Assembly: GCF_900141985.1 (NCBI RefSeq)
Contig: NZ_FQZK01000001.1
Coordinates: 496,001 to 560,000 of the forward strand
Origin: Nocardiopsis flavescens
GTDB taxonomy: Bacteria > Actinomycetota > Actinomycetes > Streptosporangiales > Streptosporangiaceae
Direction of reading: 5' to 3'
Length of the DNA: 64,000 nucleotides
The position numbers were made by a program, and so were the translations under genes. Below, piece by piece: positions 44,375 through 52,415 of the stretch. The notes beneath the pieces were generated by a model. The model was not told where the DNA came from and did no database searches. It saw nothing but the letters and a program-made list of their open reading frames with translations. Numbering within the stretch: the first letter of the stretch is position 1; the number at the start of each line of letters is the position of its first letter.

Positions 44375-44479
44375 GGCCGGGCCGCCGGGCCCGGCCCCGG
44401 GGAGCGCCGCTCATCCCGCAGGGGCGGGCACTTCACACGAGACAGGATTCACCAAAGTCCTCTATACACCCCTATGTTG

Positions 44480-44508
44480 TTGAACAAAAGGGAGCGAAGA
44501 GATACTTT
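44480..44508 (+). promoter_or_regulatory. Sigma-70-type promoter of the YqeY-like gene
   Basis: TTGAAC (44480-44485) and TACTTT (44503-44508) are spaced by 17 bases in an AT-rich patch, 58 bases before the GTG start. Confidence 0.55.
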
Positions 44509-44565
44509 TCCACCATAGACCATCGCCACCGGAAACCACCCCGGCGGTGGGAAGGGACGGACGAC

Positions 44566-44970
44566 GTGGACACGACACCGGGGAGCCGCCCGGCGCGGGA
44601 GCTGCGCGCGCGGCTGCGCGCCGACCTGACGGCGGCGATGAAGGCCCGCGAGCGCACGGCGGTCTCCGCGCTGCGCACCGCGCTGGCCGCCGTCGACAAC
44701 GCCGAGGCGGTCCGGGCGCCCGAGGAGGCGGTCACCGCGGCCTCCGAGCACGTGGCGGGCGCGCGGCAGGGCGTGGGCTCCACCGAGGCCGCCCGCCGCG
44801 AGCTGTCCGCCGCCGACCTGGCGGACCTGCTGCGGGCCCAGGTCGACGAGCGCCGCGAGGAGGCCGCCCGTTACACCGCCCTGGGCCGGGGCGCGGCCGC
44901 CGAGCGGCTCCGGGCCGAGGCGGACGTGCTCGCCGTGTACCTCGCCGCCCCGGGACCCGGGGCGGCGTGA
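44566..44970 (+). CDS. GatB/YqeY-like protein
   Basis: A 134-residue helical protein. LRARLRADLTAAMKARERTAVSALRTALAAVDNAEAV is the family start, and the helical end (LRAQVDERREEAARYTALGR; RLRAEADVLAVYL) matches YqeY, a tRNA-amidase-tail-like protein of unclear role. GTG at 44566 follows GGAAGGGACGG. Its stop codon is part of a hairpin shared with the next convergent gene. Confidence 0.82.
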   Translation: MDTTPGSRPARELRARLRADLTAAMKARERTAVSALRTALAAVDNAEAVRAPEEAVTAASEHVAGARQGVGSTEAARRELSAADLADLLRAQVDERREEAARYTALGRGAAAERLRAEADVLAVYLAAPGPGAA

Positions 44971-44994
44971 GCGCGGCACCGGGCCCCGCGCTCA
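44968..44994. terminator. Shared terminator formed by two stop codons
   Basis: TGAGCGCGG (44968-44976) pairs with CCGCGCTCA (44986-44994). The arms contain the TGA stops of the two convergent genes. Confidence 0.65.
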
Positions 44995-45636
44995 CCCGTC
45001 CATGCGCCCGCGCAGCACCTCCACCCCGTCCCCGTCCAGGTCGGCGAGGTGGGCCGGCCGGCCCGTCATGGCCATGATCAGCGCGAGCGTGCCGCCCCTG
45101 ACCAGCGGCCCCTCCCCCGCCGCGAAGGGGCCGTCCGCGGCCTCCAGCCGCAGGCCCTTGACGCGGCTCCCGGCGACGACCACCTGGTCCGAGCCCCGGT
45201 AGTACTCCGCGACCCGCGTCAGGGTGTCCACCGGCCGGTCCGCAGCGATGCCCAGCGGGCGCCGGACGTCCTCGGCGTGCACGACGGCCTCGCCCAGCAT
45301 GGCGATCCGGGGCAGCGGCGGCGACGTCGTACTCGCCACCACCGCGCGGAAGCGGGCGAGCGTGTCGGCGCCCGAGTCCCCCATCTGCTCGGCCAGGCGC
45401 ATCGCGACCTGGGCGTCGAAGTCGAAGCGGCAGCGGACGACCCCGGCGAACCACCGCAGGCCGTTGAGGCTCGCCCCGGCGGTCAGGTGCGCGAGGACCT
45501 CGCGCACCGTCAGCCCCGTGCACAGCGACGGGGTCCGCCAGTCCTCCTCGGACAGGCCGGCCAGGTCGTCGGCCAGGGCCGCGCGCTCGGCGTGCACCTG
45601 CGGCCACGGGACCGGGCGGCGGTTCGACGGCATCAT
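44992..45636 (-). CDS. Maleylpyruvate isomerase family, mycothiol-dependent-type protein
   Basis: A 214-residue DinB-like four-helix protein of the TIGR03083 family. EERAALADDLAGLSEEDW-like text, PSLCTGLTVREVLAHLTAG with the metal-binding histidine, and the later ALGEAVVHAEDVRRPLG are typical. Relatives isomerise maleylpyruvate or use mycothiol; most are uncharacterised. ATG at 45636 follows GAGGAG. Confidence 0.78.
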   Translation of the reverse strand: MMPSNRRPVPWPQVHAERAALADDLAGLSEEDWRTPSLCTGLTVREVLAHLTAGASLNGLRWFAGVVRCRFDFDAQVAMRLAEQMGDSGADTLARFRAVVASTTSPPLPRIAMLGEAVVHAEDVRRPLGIAADRPVDTLTRVAEYYRGSDQVVVAGSRVKGLRLEAADGPFAAGEGPLVRGGTLALIMAMTGRPAHLADLDGDGVEVLRGRMDG

Positions 45637-45772
45637 GCGACTCCTCACGAAGGAACGGGACTCCCATCCTTCACCCCGCCTGCGACAGAACCCCGGACCC
45701 CGCGGGCGCGCCGGCGGGGGCCGGTAGGGTGCCTGCGCCCTGCCCCCGACCACAGGAGGACCCCTGGGACCG

Positions 45773-47332
45773 GTGCGCGTCCACGTCGCCTACTGCGAAG
45801 GCTGGGACCCCGGGTCCCGTGCACCGGCCGGCCGGCTGAGCCCGGCCACCGCGCGCCGCCGGGACCGGGACGGAGAGCAGTACGCCGCCCTCCTGCGCAC
45901 CCCCGGGGGAACCCCGCTCCTGCTCCTGGAGGTCGCCCGGCGCGAACGCTTCCTCCGGGTCGTCCTGCTGTCCCCCGACGGTCGCCGCGTGGGCCGCTTC
46001 CGGTACCTGCGCAAGCCCGGCCCCGACCGCCTGGTGCTGCTGGGCGGACGCCAGTGGGCGCGGCCGGACGAGGGCACCCCCGACCTGGTGGAGGCGCAGG
46101 AGCGGCTGGGGACGGAGTTCGAGCGCTCCTTCGGGGGCCGCTGCTTCGACGTGCGCGCCGGGTGGCGCACCCTGGACCTCACCTTCTTCGGGGGCGGCGC
46201 GCCGCCCCCCGGCGGCACGGCCTGGCGGGAGCACGTGGCGTCCCTGGCCGTCCTGGACGTGCCCGCCTTCGGCGACTGGGCCCGTCCGGCCGCCCTGCAC
46301 CCGGACCTGTGGGGTCCGCTGGTCCTGTGTGAGGACGGCGCCCCGGACGGCCCCGCCGTCCCCGCGCCCTGGCAGCCGGTCCGCCCGCTGGCGCCGCCGG
46401 ACCTCACCGGCCTGCTGCGGGAGGGGGGCGTGCGCACCTCCCCGGGTTTCCCCGGCTGGGGTCCGGCCCGGCTGCACGACGTCGACCTGGGCCGCCTGGA
46501 CCTGCCCTCGGGGGACCTGGCCGTCGGCGGGGGCCAGGCGGTCGACGAGGGCCTGGCCGTGTACCGGGGCGTCCTCCCGCCGGGGCGGCACCGCGTGGTG
46601 GCCACCGTGGCCTCCTTCGCCTCGGGTGAGCCCCGGCTCCTTCCGGCGTCCTTCCCCGAGCGGTTCCCCGGTCCGGGCGACGTCCGGCTGGCCGCCGTGC
46701 GGATCCAGGCCCGCGACGCACCGGTCGCCTCCTGGGAGCACGCCCTCCAGGACGGGGAGGACCCGGGGGAGCTGGACGAGCGGGAGTTCTACGGGAGCTT
46801 CGCCCAGGGCGGGGTGTGCCTGGCCGACCCGGGCGTCGCCGAGCGCGTCGCCGACCACATGGCCGAGGACTTCGAGCGCTACGAACTCGCCTTCTGCGGG
46901 CACGGGAGCGCACTGGAGGAGTCCGCCGAGGCCGATGCCGCGCTGCGCTCCGCGGCGCGGGCCTTCCCCCGCGACACGGAGGCGTTCGTCCGCGCCCTCG
47001 GGTACGGTCCGGGCGACCCGGTACCGGACCGCGCGGACCTGGCCCGGACCGCCGCCCACGTGCGGGCCCTGCCGCCGCCCCCCGGGCGCCCGCCGGCCCC
47101 GCCCGTCCAGGGGGTGCTGCACCGCGAACTCCTGGGCGTGGTCCACCCGTACCAGCACACGGACCCGGCCTTCACCCTGCGCCTGCCCGGGGGCGGGACG
47201 ATGTTCGTGGTGCGCCCGGGCCCGGTCTCGTCCGCCCCGCTGCGGATCGGACGGGACGCCTGCGGCGCACCGGTCCGCTTCGTGGTCGACGGCCGCCTGT
47301 TCGGGTGCTCCGCCGGGGAGGCGCGCCTGTGA
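45773..47332 (+). CDS. DUF4241-containing protein of unknown function
   Basis: A 519-residue protein. Residues 225-385 match DUF4241: LDLPSGDLAVGG, a GVLPPGRHRVVATVASF strand, then VRLAAVRIQARDAPVASWEHAL and FAQGGVCLADP. The N-terminal 200 residues contain LLRTPGGTPLLLLEVARRERFLRVVLLSPDG and look like a separate domain. The end (VFVVRPGPVSSAPLRIG) is again separate. GTG at 45773 is 12 bases after AGGAGGA, so the start is uncertain. DUF4241 proteins often turn up near toxin-immunity loci, but no toxin gene is seen here. Confidence 0.65.
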   Translation: MRVHVAYCEGWDPGSRAPAGRLSPATARRRDRDGEQYAALLRTPGGTPLLLLEVARRERFLRVVLLSPDGRRVGRFRYLRKPGPDRLVLLGGRQWARPDEGTPDLVEAQERLGTEFERSFGGRCFDVRAGWRTLDLTFFGGGAPPPGGTAWREHVASLAVLDVPAFGDWARPAALHPDLWGPLVLCEDGAPDGPAVPAPWQPVRPLAPPDLTGLLREGGVRTSPGFPGWGPARLHDVDLGRLDLPSGDLAVGGGQAVDEGLAVYRGVLPPGRHRVVATVASFASGEPRLLPASFPERFPGPGDVRLAAVRIQARDAPVASWEHALQDGEDPGELDEREFYGSFAQGGVCLADPGVAERVADHMAEDFERYELAFCGHGSALEESAEADAALRSAARAFPRDTEAFVRALGYGPGDPVPDRADLARTAAHVRALPPPPGRPPAPPVQGVLHRELLGVVHPYQHTDPAFTLRLPGGGTMFVVRPGPVSSAPLRIGRDACGAPVRFVVDGRLFGCSAGEARL

Positions 47333-47472
47333 CGGCCCTGGAGCCCGCCCCCGGGTCTGGAGGGCCGAAGGGTCGGCCACAGTGGGAATCCGGGCCTCCC
47401 TCCGGGTATCGCCGGTGCGGGCCCGCCCCATGGCCCTGATCCCGCCCGGGACCGACCACAGGAGGCACGCGC

Positions 47473-48837
47473 GTGGGTTACCTGCGGTTGCTGCGGCAAG
47501 GGCGCGTGGCGGCGCTGTGGTCGGCACAGCTCGTGGCGGTGGTGGGGGGCCGCCTGTACGCGCTGGCCGTCATGTGGCTGGTGTGGGAGGCCACCGAGTC
47601 GGCCTTCCTCATGGGCCTGGTCGCGGTGCTGGAGTCGCTCCCCTACATCCTGATGGGCGCCTTCGGCTGGCGGCTGACCGCCCGCCTGGCCACCTGGGGC
47701 CGCCTGGCCCTGGTCCAGCTGGCGTACGCCGCCGTCGTGGCCGCGGTGCCCCTGGCCTGGGCGCTGCTGGACTCCCGGGCGGCGGAGGCGGGGGCGGCCG
47801 GGGCCGCGGACTCCGCCGCGCACCTGCGGGTGGCGGTGCTGCTGGTGGTCGCGCTCCTGGTGGGGACCGCCTCCTCCCTCCTCGAACCGCTGCTGCCCGC
47901 CCTGGCACCGTCGCTGGTCGACGGCGACCGGGTGCGGCCGCTGATGGGGCTGCTGGACCTGGCCGGCCGGCTGGCCCGCATCCTGGGCCCCGGGGCGGCC
48001 GGGGCCCTGCTGCTGGTGGTGGACGAGGTCGGCTTCTACGGGGCGACCGCGGCGGCCTTCCTCGTCAGCGCGGCGGTCATCGCGGGCCTGGGCGGCGTGC
48101 CCGGGTCGGCGCGGCCCGCCCCCGGGCCGGGCCCGGGGCCCGGTCCCCGCACTCCGGCGCCCCTCGCGCACCGTCCGTCCCACCCGGCCGCGCGGTCGCG
48201 CCTTCCCCACGCCCCGCCGCAACCGCTCCGTCCCGGGGCCACCGCCGCCGGGTGGCGGATCCTGGTGCGCTCGCACCCCTCCGTGGCGGTCGCGGTGGTG
48301 CTCAACGGGGCCGGGCAGCTGGCGGCGACCGCCTCGGCGGTGGGCCTGCCCATCCTGCTCACCACCGTGCACGGGCAGGGCATGGCCGTCTACGGGGCGC
48401 TGACCGCGCTGACGGCCGCGGGGGCGGTGGCGGGCAACCTCGCCGTGGGCAACCTGCGCCCGCGCGGGCCGTGGCTGCCGGTGTTCTGCGCGTCGTGGGC
48501 GGTGGCCGGGGTGCTGCTGGCCGCCATGGGGCTCGCGCCCACGGTGGGGGTGCTGGCGGCGGTCATGGTGCTGTCCGGGGCGGCCATGCCGTGGGCGAGC
48601 GTGACCCTCCAGGTGTCCATCGCGGACCGCTTCCCGGTCGCGGAGCGGGTGGCGGTGCTGTCCGCGCACCACATGGTGGTGCGGCTGTGCGGGACGGCGG
48701 GGATGCTGGTGGTGCCGCTGCTGGTGGCCGCCGACCCGCCGACGGGACTGGCCCTGACCGGGCTGGGGCTGGTGGCGGCGGCGCTGGCCGCCGGGGTGCT
48801 GGGGCGGCGCATCCCCGAGACCGCCCCCGAAGGCTAG
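47473..48837 (+). CDS. MFS transporter
   Basis: A 454-residue major-facilitator protein with about twelve hydrophobic segments and a long Pro-rich loop between the two halves (about 213-255). The start RLLRQGRVAALWSAQLVAVVGG and the MGLVAVLESLPYILMGAFGWRLTAR block fit the EntS/MdtH-like exporter branch (MFS_3). GTG at 47473 follows GGAGG at good distance. The substrate is unknown; a drug or siderophore is plausible. Confidence 0.85.
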   Translation: MGYLRLLRQGRVAALWSAQLVAVVGGRLYALAVMWLVWEATESAFLMGLVAVLESLPYILMGAFGWRLTARLATWGRLALVQLAYAAVVAAVPLAWALLDSRAAEAGAAGAADSAAHLRVAVLLVVALLVGTASSLLEPLLPALAPSLVDGDRVRPLMGLLDLAGRLARILGPGAAGALLLVVDEVGFYGATAAAFLVSAAVIAGLGGVPGSARPAPGPGPGPGPRTPAPLAHRPSHPAARSRLPHAPPQPLRPGATAAGWRILVRSHPSVAVAVVLNGAGQLAATASAVGLPILLTTVHGQGMAVYGALTALTAAGAVAGNLAVGNLRPRGPWLPVFCASWAVAGVLLAAMGLAPTVGVLAAVMVLSGAAMPWASVTLQVSIADRFPVAERVAVLSAHHMVVRLCGTAGMLVVPLLVAADPPTGLALTGLGLVAAALAAGVLGRRIPETAPEG

Positions 48838-48939
48838 AAGCCCGCCGGAAGGCAGAAGGGGCGGGCCCCCGGAGCCGATCGCGGCACCGGCCACCGGGGC
48901 GCCGGGACGGCACACCCCCGAAACCGCCCCCGAGGGGTG

Positions 48940-48968
48940 GCGGGGCGGGGCCCGGGGCCCCGCCCCGC
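48940..48968. terminator. Hairpin between the MFS and fahA genes
   Basis: GCGGGGCGGGGCC (48940-48952) pairs perfectly with 48956-48968 around a three-base loop, just after the fahA stop. Confidence 0.7.
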
Positions 48969-48972
48969 GTCC

Positions 48973-50187
48973 CTACACGGCGGGCAGGATCCTGCCCGTC
49001 ACCTCGCCGAAGTGGACGACGGTCCCGTCCGGGCCGGGCGCGGTCGCCGTGATGACGACCTCGTCGCCGTCCTCCAGGAAGGAGCGCTCGGTCCCGTCCG
49101 GCAGCCGCAGCGGCTCCTTGCCGCTCCAGGACAGTTCCAGCAGGCTGCCCCGCTGCCCCGGCTCGGGGCCGCTGACGGTGCCCGACGCGTACACGTCGCC
49201 GGTGCGCAGCGACGCCCCGTTGACGGTCATGTGGGCGAGCTGCTGGGCGGCCGTCCAGTACATCTGCGAGAACGGCGGACGCGACACCGGGTGGCCGTTG
49301 AGCCGCACCTCCAGCCGCAGGTCCAGGCCCCAGGGCGCGCTCCCGCGCAGGTAGGGCAGCGGCTCGGGGTCCTGGGCGGGCTGCTCCACCCGGGCGGACT
49401 CCAGGGCGGCCAGCGGCACGATCCACGGGGAGACCGAGGTGGCGAACGACTTGCCCAGGAACGGGCCCAGCGGCACGTACTCCCAGGCCTGGAGGTCGCG
49501 CGAGGACCAGTCGTTGAGCAGGAACACGCCGAACACGTGGTCGGGGAAGCCGTCCACCGCGACCCGGCCGCCCATCGGGGCGGGGGTGCCGACCACGAAC
49601 CCGACCTCGGCCTCGATGTCCAGCCGCACCGAGGGCCCGAACACGGGCGCCGGGTCGTCGGGGGACTTGCGCTGGCCGGTGGGGCGGACGATGTCGGTGC
49701 CCGAGGCCACGATGGTGCCGGAACGGCCGTGGTACCCGATGGGCAGGTGCTTCCAGTTGGGGGTGAGCGGCTCCTGGCCGGGGCGGAACATCCGGCCCAC
49801 GTTGGCGGCGTGGTGCTCGGAGGCGTAGAAGTCCACGTAGTCGGCGACGGTGAACGGCAGGTGCAGCCGCACCGCGTCCCGGTCCACCAGGTGGGGGCGG
49901 ACCGCGGCCTCGTGGGCGGGGTCGGTGAGCCACTCCACCAGGTCGGCGCGGACCCGGTCCCACACGGGGCGTCCGGCGGCCAGCAGCGCGTCGAGGTTCG
50001 GCGCGCCGAGCAGGTCGGCGTGGGGCGATCCGGTGGCGCGGGCGGCGGCGCCCAGGTCCAGGACGTGGGCGCCGACGGCGGTGCCGACGCGGGTGGCGCC
50101 GTCCCCGCCGGTGCTGAACACCCCGTAGGGCAGGGTGGCGAGGCCGAACTCGGCGTCCCGGGGCAGGTCGATCCAGCTGTCGGGCAT
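48973..50187 (-). CDS. fahA: Fumarylacetoacetase
   Basis: A 404-residue fumarylacetoacetate hydrolase that cleaves fumarylacetoacetate to fumarate and acetoacetate, the last step of tyrosine/homogentisate breakdown. The catalytic region YVDFYASEHHAANVGRMFR with its histidine, PIGYHGR, and the metal ligands in EAEVGFVVG and FLLNDWSSRDLQAWEYVPLGPFLGKSF are all present. It is the last gene of the homogentisate operon. Confidence 0.92.
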   Translation of the reverse strand: MPDSWIDLPRDAEFGLATLPYGVFSTGGDGATRVGTAVGAHVLDLGAAARATGSPHADLLGAPNLDALLAAGRPVWDRVRADLVEWLTDPAHEAAVRPHLVDRDAVRLHLPFTVADYVDFYASEHHAANVGRMFRPGQEPLTPNWKHLPIGYHGRSGTIVASGTDIVRPTGQRKSPDDPAPVFGPSVRLDIEAEVGFVVGTPAPMGGRVAVDGFPDHVFGVFLLNDWSSRDLQAWEYVPLGPFLGKSFATSVSPWIVPLAALESARVEQPAQDPEPLPYLRGSAPWGLDLRLEVRLNGHPVSRPPFSQMYWTAAQQLAHMTVNGASLRTGDVYASGTVSGPEPGQRGSLLELSWSGKEPLRLPDGTERSFLEDGDEVVITATAPGPDGTVVHFGEVTGRILPAV

Positions 50188-50263
50188 GGGTGTGCGCTTT
50201 CTGGGTGCGGGCCCGCGGCCGGGGCGGCGGTGCCGGTCCGGCCGCGGGGGCGGTCGTGGTCGG

Positions 50264-51157
50264 TCAGGGGCCGAGCGCCCCGAGGACGACGAGGTCCTCC
50301 AGGGGCTCGATGATGCTGCACGTTCCGAAGGAGCGGAAGCCCGCCCGGACCGCGGCGGCCTCCCCGGCGGTGAGCCCGGCGGCGCGGGAGGCCAGGGACT
50401 TCCCGTCCCGGTCGGCCAGGACCCCGGCCGCGTCGGCGGCGGTCCCGCCCCTGACCAGGGTGTCCGTGGCCAGCAGGACGTTGAGGAAGCCGTGCTGCTC
50501 GAAGCCCTCGGCGGTGGTGTGCCGGACGGCGTGGTGCAGCCCGGCGGTGCACTTGAAGGGCACGCCGAGGCCGACGGCCGCGTACAGGAACCCGGCCAGC
50601 TCGTCCTCGGCCGGGTGGGCCTGCGCGGTCAGCCCGCCGGTGCGGAACTTGGCGCTGCGCCCGGCGGCGGCCAGGGCCTCCAGGTCCGCGCGCACGCCCT
50701 CGGGCCCGCCCTGGCGGGACACCTCCACGTACCCGTCGGCCGGCCCGGCCTCCCCCGACCCGTCGGGCAGGTGGGCGGCGAGGGCGGCGGCGACCCCGGC
50801 GGCGCCGCCGGGCGGGGCCGCGGCCTCCACGCCGCGCAGGCGCAGCGCGGGGTCGGCCAGCACCGCCCCGACGGCGGGGGCGACCCCGTCGGCGCCGCCG
50901 GGGACGGTGACCACGACCTCCAGCGGCGGGTGGCTGCCGTCCTCGCGGGAGAGCACGGCGCGCAGCTCGGCCACGCGCGCGTCGGAGACCAGGAAGGGTC
51001 CCACGTAGGCGGCCCGGGACGAGTCCAGGTACCGGCGGTGGGCGGGCAGGGCCTCGCCCATGGGGGCGTTGCCGGGCGGGAACAGCGCGGCGTCGTCGAA
51101 CAGGGAGCGGTACAGGGCGTCCCCGGCCCCGCCCCGGGCCGCGTCGGCGGTGCTCAC
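50264..51157 (-). CDS. Unknown protein of the homogentisate operon
   Basis: A 297-residue protein without a family I can name. It begins LYRSLFDDAALFPPGNAPM, has alternating alpha/beta text (VEVVVTVPG-like; GYVEVSRQG; AKFRTGGLTAQAHPAEDEL), and ends in SIIEPLEDLVVLG. FRTGG and PFKCTAGLHHAVRH suggest a TIM-barrel-like active site with histidines. The GTG start overlaps the hmgA stop (GTGA), so it is tightly coupled and is a good candidate for a missing pathway step. Confidence 0.65.
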   Translation of the reverse strand: MSTADAARGGAGDALYRSLFDDAALFPPGNAPMGEALPAHRRYLDSSRAAYVGPFLVSDARVAELRAVLSREDGSHPPLEVVVTVPGGADGVAPAVGAVLADPALRLRGVEAAAPPGGAAGVAAALAAHLPDGSGEAGPADGYVEVSRQGGPEGVRADLEALAAAGRSAKFRTGGLTAQAHPAEDELAGFLYAAVGLGVPFKCTAGLHHAVRHTTAEGFEQHGFLNVLLATDTLVRGGTAADAAGVLADRDGKSLASRAAGLTAGEAAAVRAGFRSFGTCSIIEPLEDLVVLGALGP

Positions 51158-52359
51158 GGTTCCCGCTTCCCGCCGGCCCAGGTCCAGGCGTAGGAGCCGT
51201 CGTCGGAGGCGGTCCCGCCCTCCCCCAGGTCCAGCGGCCGGAAGGTGTCCACCATGACGGCCAGCTCGTCGAACCGCTCGGCGCCGATGCTGCGCTCGTA
51301 GGCCCCGGGCTGCGGGCCGTGGGAGTGGCCGCCGGGGTGCAGGGAGATCGAGCCCTGGCCGATCCCGGAGCCCTTGCGGGCCTCGTAGTCGCCGCCGCAG
51401 TAGAACATGACCTCGTCGGAGTCCACGTTGGAGTGGTAGTACGGCACGGGGATCGCCCCGGGGTGGTAGTCCACCTTGCGCGGCACGAAGTTGCAGATGA
51501 CGAAGTTGTGGCCCTCGAACACCTGGTGGACGGGCGGCGGCTGGTGCACCCGGCCGGTGATGGGCTGGAAGTCGTCGATGTTGAACGCGTACGGGTACAG
51601 GCAGCCGTCCCAGCCGACCACGTCGAACGGGTGGGTGGGGTAGGTGTAGCGGGTGCCGGAGATGCCGCCGGGGCCGTCGCCGCGGTGCTTGATCAGCACG
51701 TCGACGTTCTCGCCCTCGGCCAGCAGGGGCGCGGAGGGCCCGCGCAGGTCGCGCTCGCAGTAGGGGGCGTGCTCCAGGAGCTGACCGTACCGGGACAGGT
51801 ACCGCTTGGGCGGGGCGATGTGGCTGTTGGCCTCGACCACGTAGGCGCGCAGCGGCCCGTCGCCGGTGGGCACCCAGCGGTGGGTGGTGGCCCGGGGCAG
51901 GATGACGTAGTCGCCGCGGCCGACCTCCAGGAGGCCGAACACGGTCTCCACCCGGGCGCTGCCGGACTCGACGTAAACGCACTCGTCGCCGATGCCGTTG
52001 CGGTACAGCTCCGAGGGGGCCCCGGCGACGACGTAGGAGATGCGCACGTCGTCGTTGCCCAGGACCAGGCGGCGCGACTCGACGACGTCGGCGGCCTTCC
52101 ACTCCTGGTCGCCGAAGAGCGTGTGCAGCTTGAGGTGCCGGGGCACCATCGGCGCGTTGCGGGTGCGGCTCTGGTCGGGGACCCGCCACTCGGCGGCGTC
52201 GACGATGGCCGAGGGGATCGCCCGGTGGTAGAGCAGCGAGGAGTCGGAGGAGAAGCCCTCCTCCCCCATCAGCTCCTCGTAGTAGAGGCCCCCCTCGGGG
52301 GTGCGGTGCTGGGTGTGGCGGGTGCGGGGCACCTCGCCGACCTGGCGGTAGTAGGCCAT
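51154..52359 (-). CDS. hmgA: Homogentisate 1,2-dioxygenase
   Basis: A 401-residue cupin-type Fe(II) dioxygenase that opens the homogentisate ring to maleylacetoacetate. The metal and substrate residues lie in the C-terminal part: HNFVICNFVPRKVDYHP, PYYHSNVDSDEVMFYC, and SLHPGGHSHGPQPG. ATG at 52359 follows GGAGGAC. It is flanked by a flavin hydroxylase and by fahA with the unknown gene between. Confidence 0.93.
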   Translation of the reverse strand: MAYYRQVGEVPRTRHTQHRTPEGGLYYEELMGEEGFSSDSSLLYHRAIPSAIVDAAEWRVPDQSRTRNAPMVPRHLKLHTLFGDQEWKAADVVESRRLVLGNDDVRISYVVAGAPSELYRNGIGDECVYVESGSARVETVFGLLEVGRGDYVILPRATTHRWVPTGDGPLRAYVVEANSHIAPPKRYLSRYGQLLEHAPYCERDLRGPSAPLLAEGENVDVLIKHRGDGPGGISGTRYTYPTHPFDVVGWDGCLYPYAFNIDDFQPITGRVHQPPPVHQVFEGHNFVICNFVPRKVDYHPGAIPVPYYHSNVDSDEVMFYCGGDYEARKGSGIGQGSISLHPGGHSHGPQPGAYERSIGAERFDELAVMVDTFRPLDLGEGGTASDDGSYAWTWAGGKREP

Positions 52360-52415
52360 GGCGCCTGTCCTCCGGGTGGTCGTCGGTGGTCGTGGTGCTG
52401 TCGGCGGCGTCCGCG

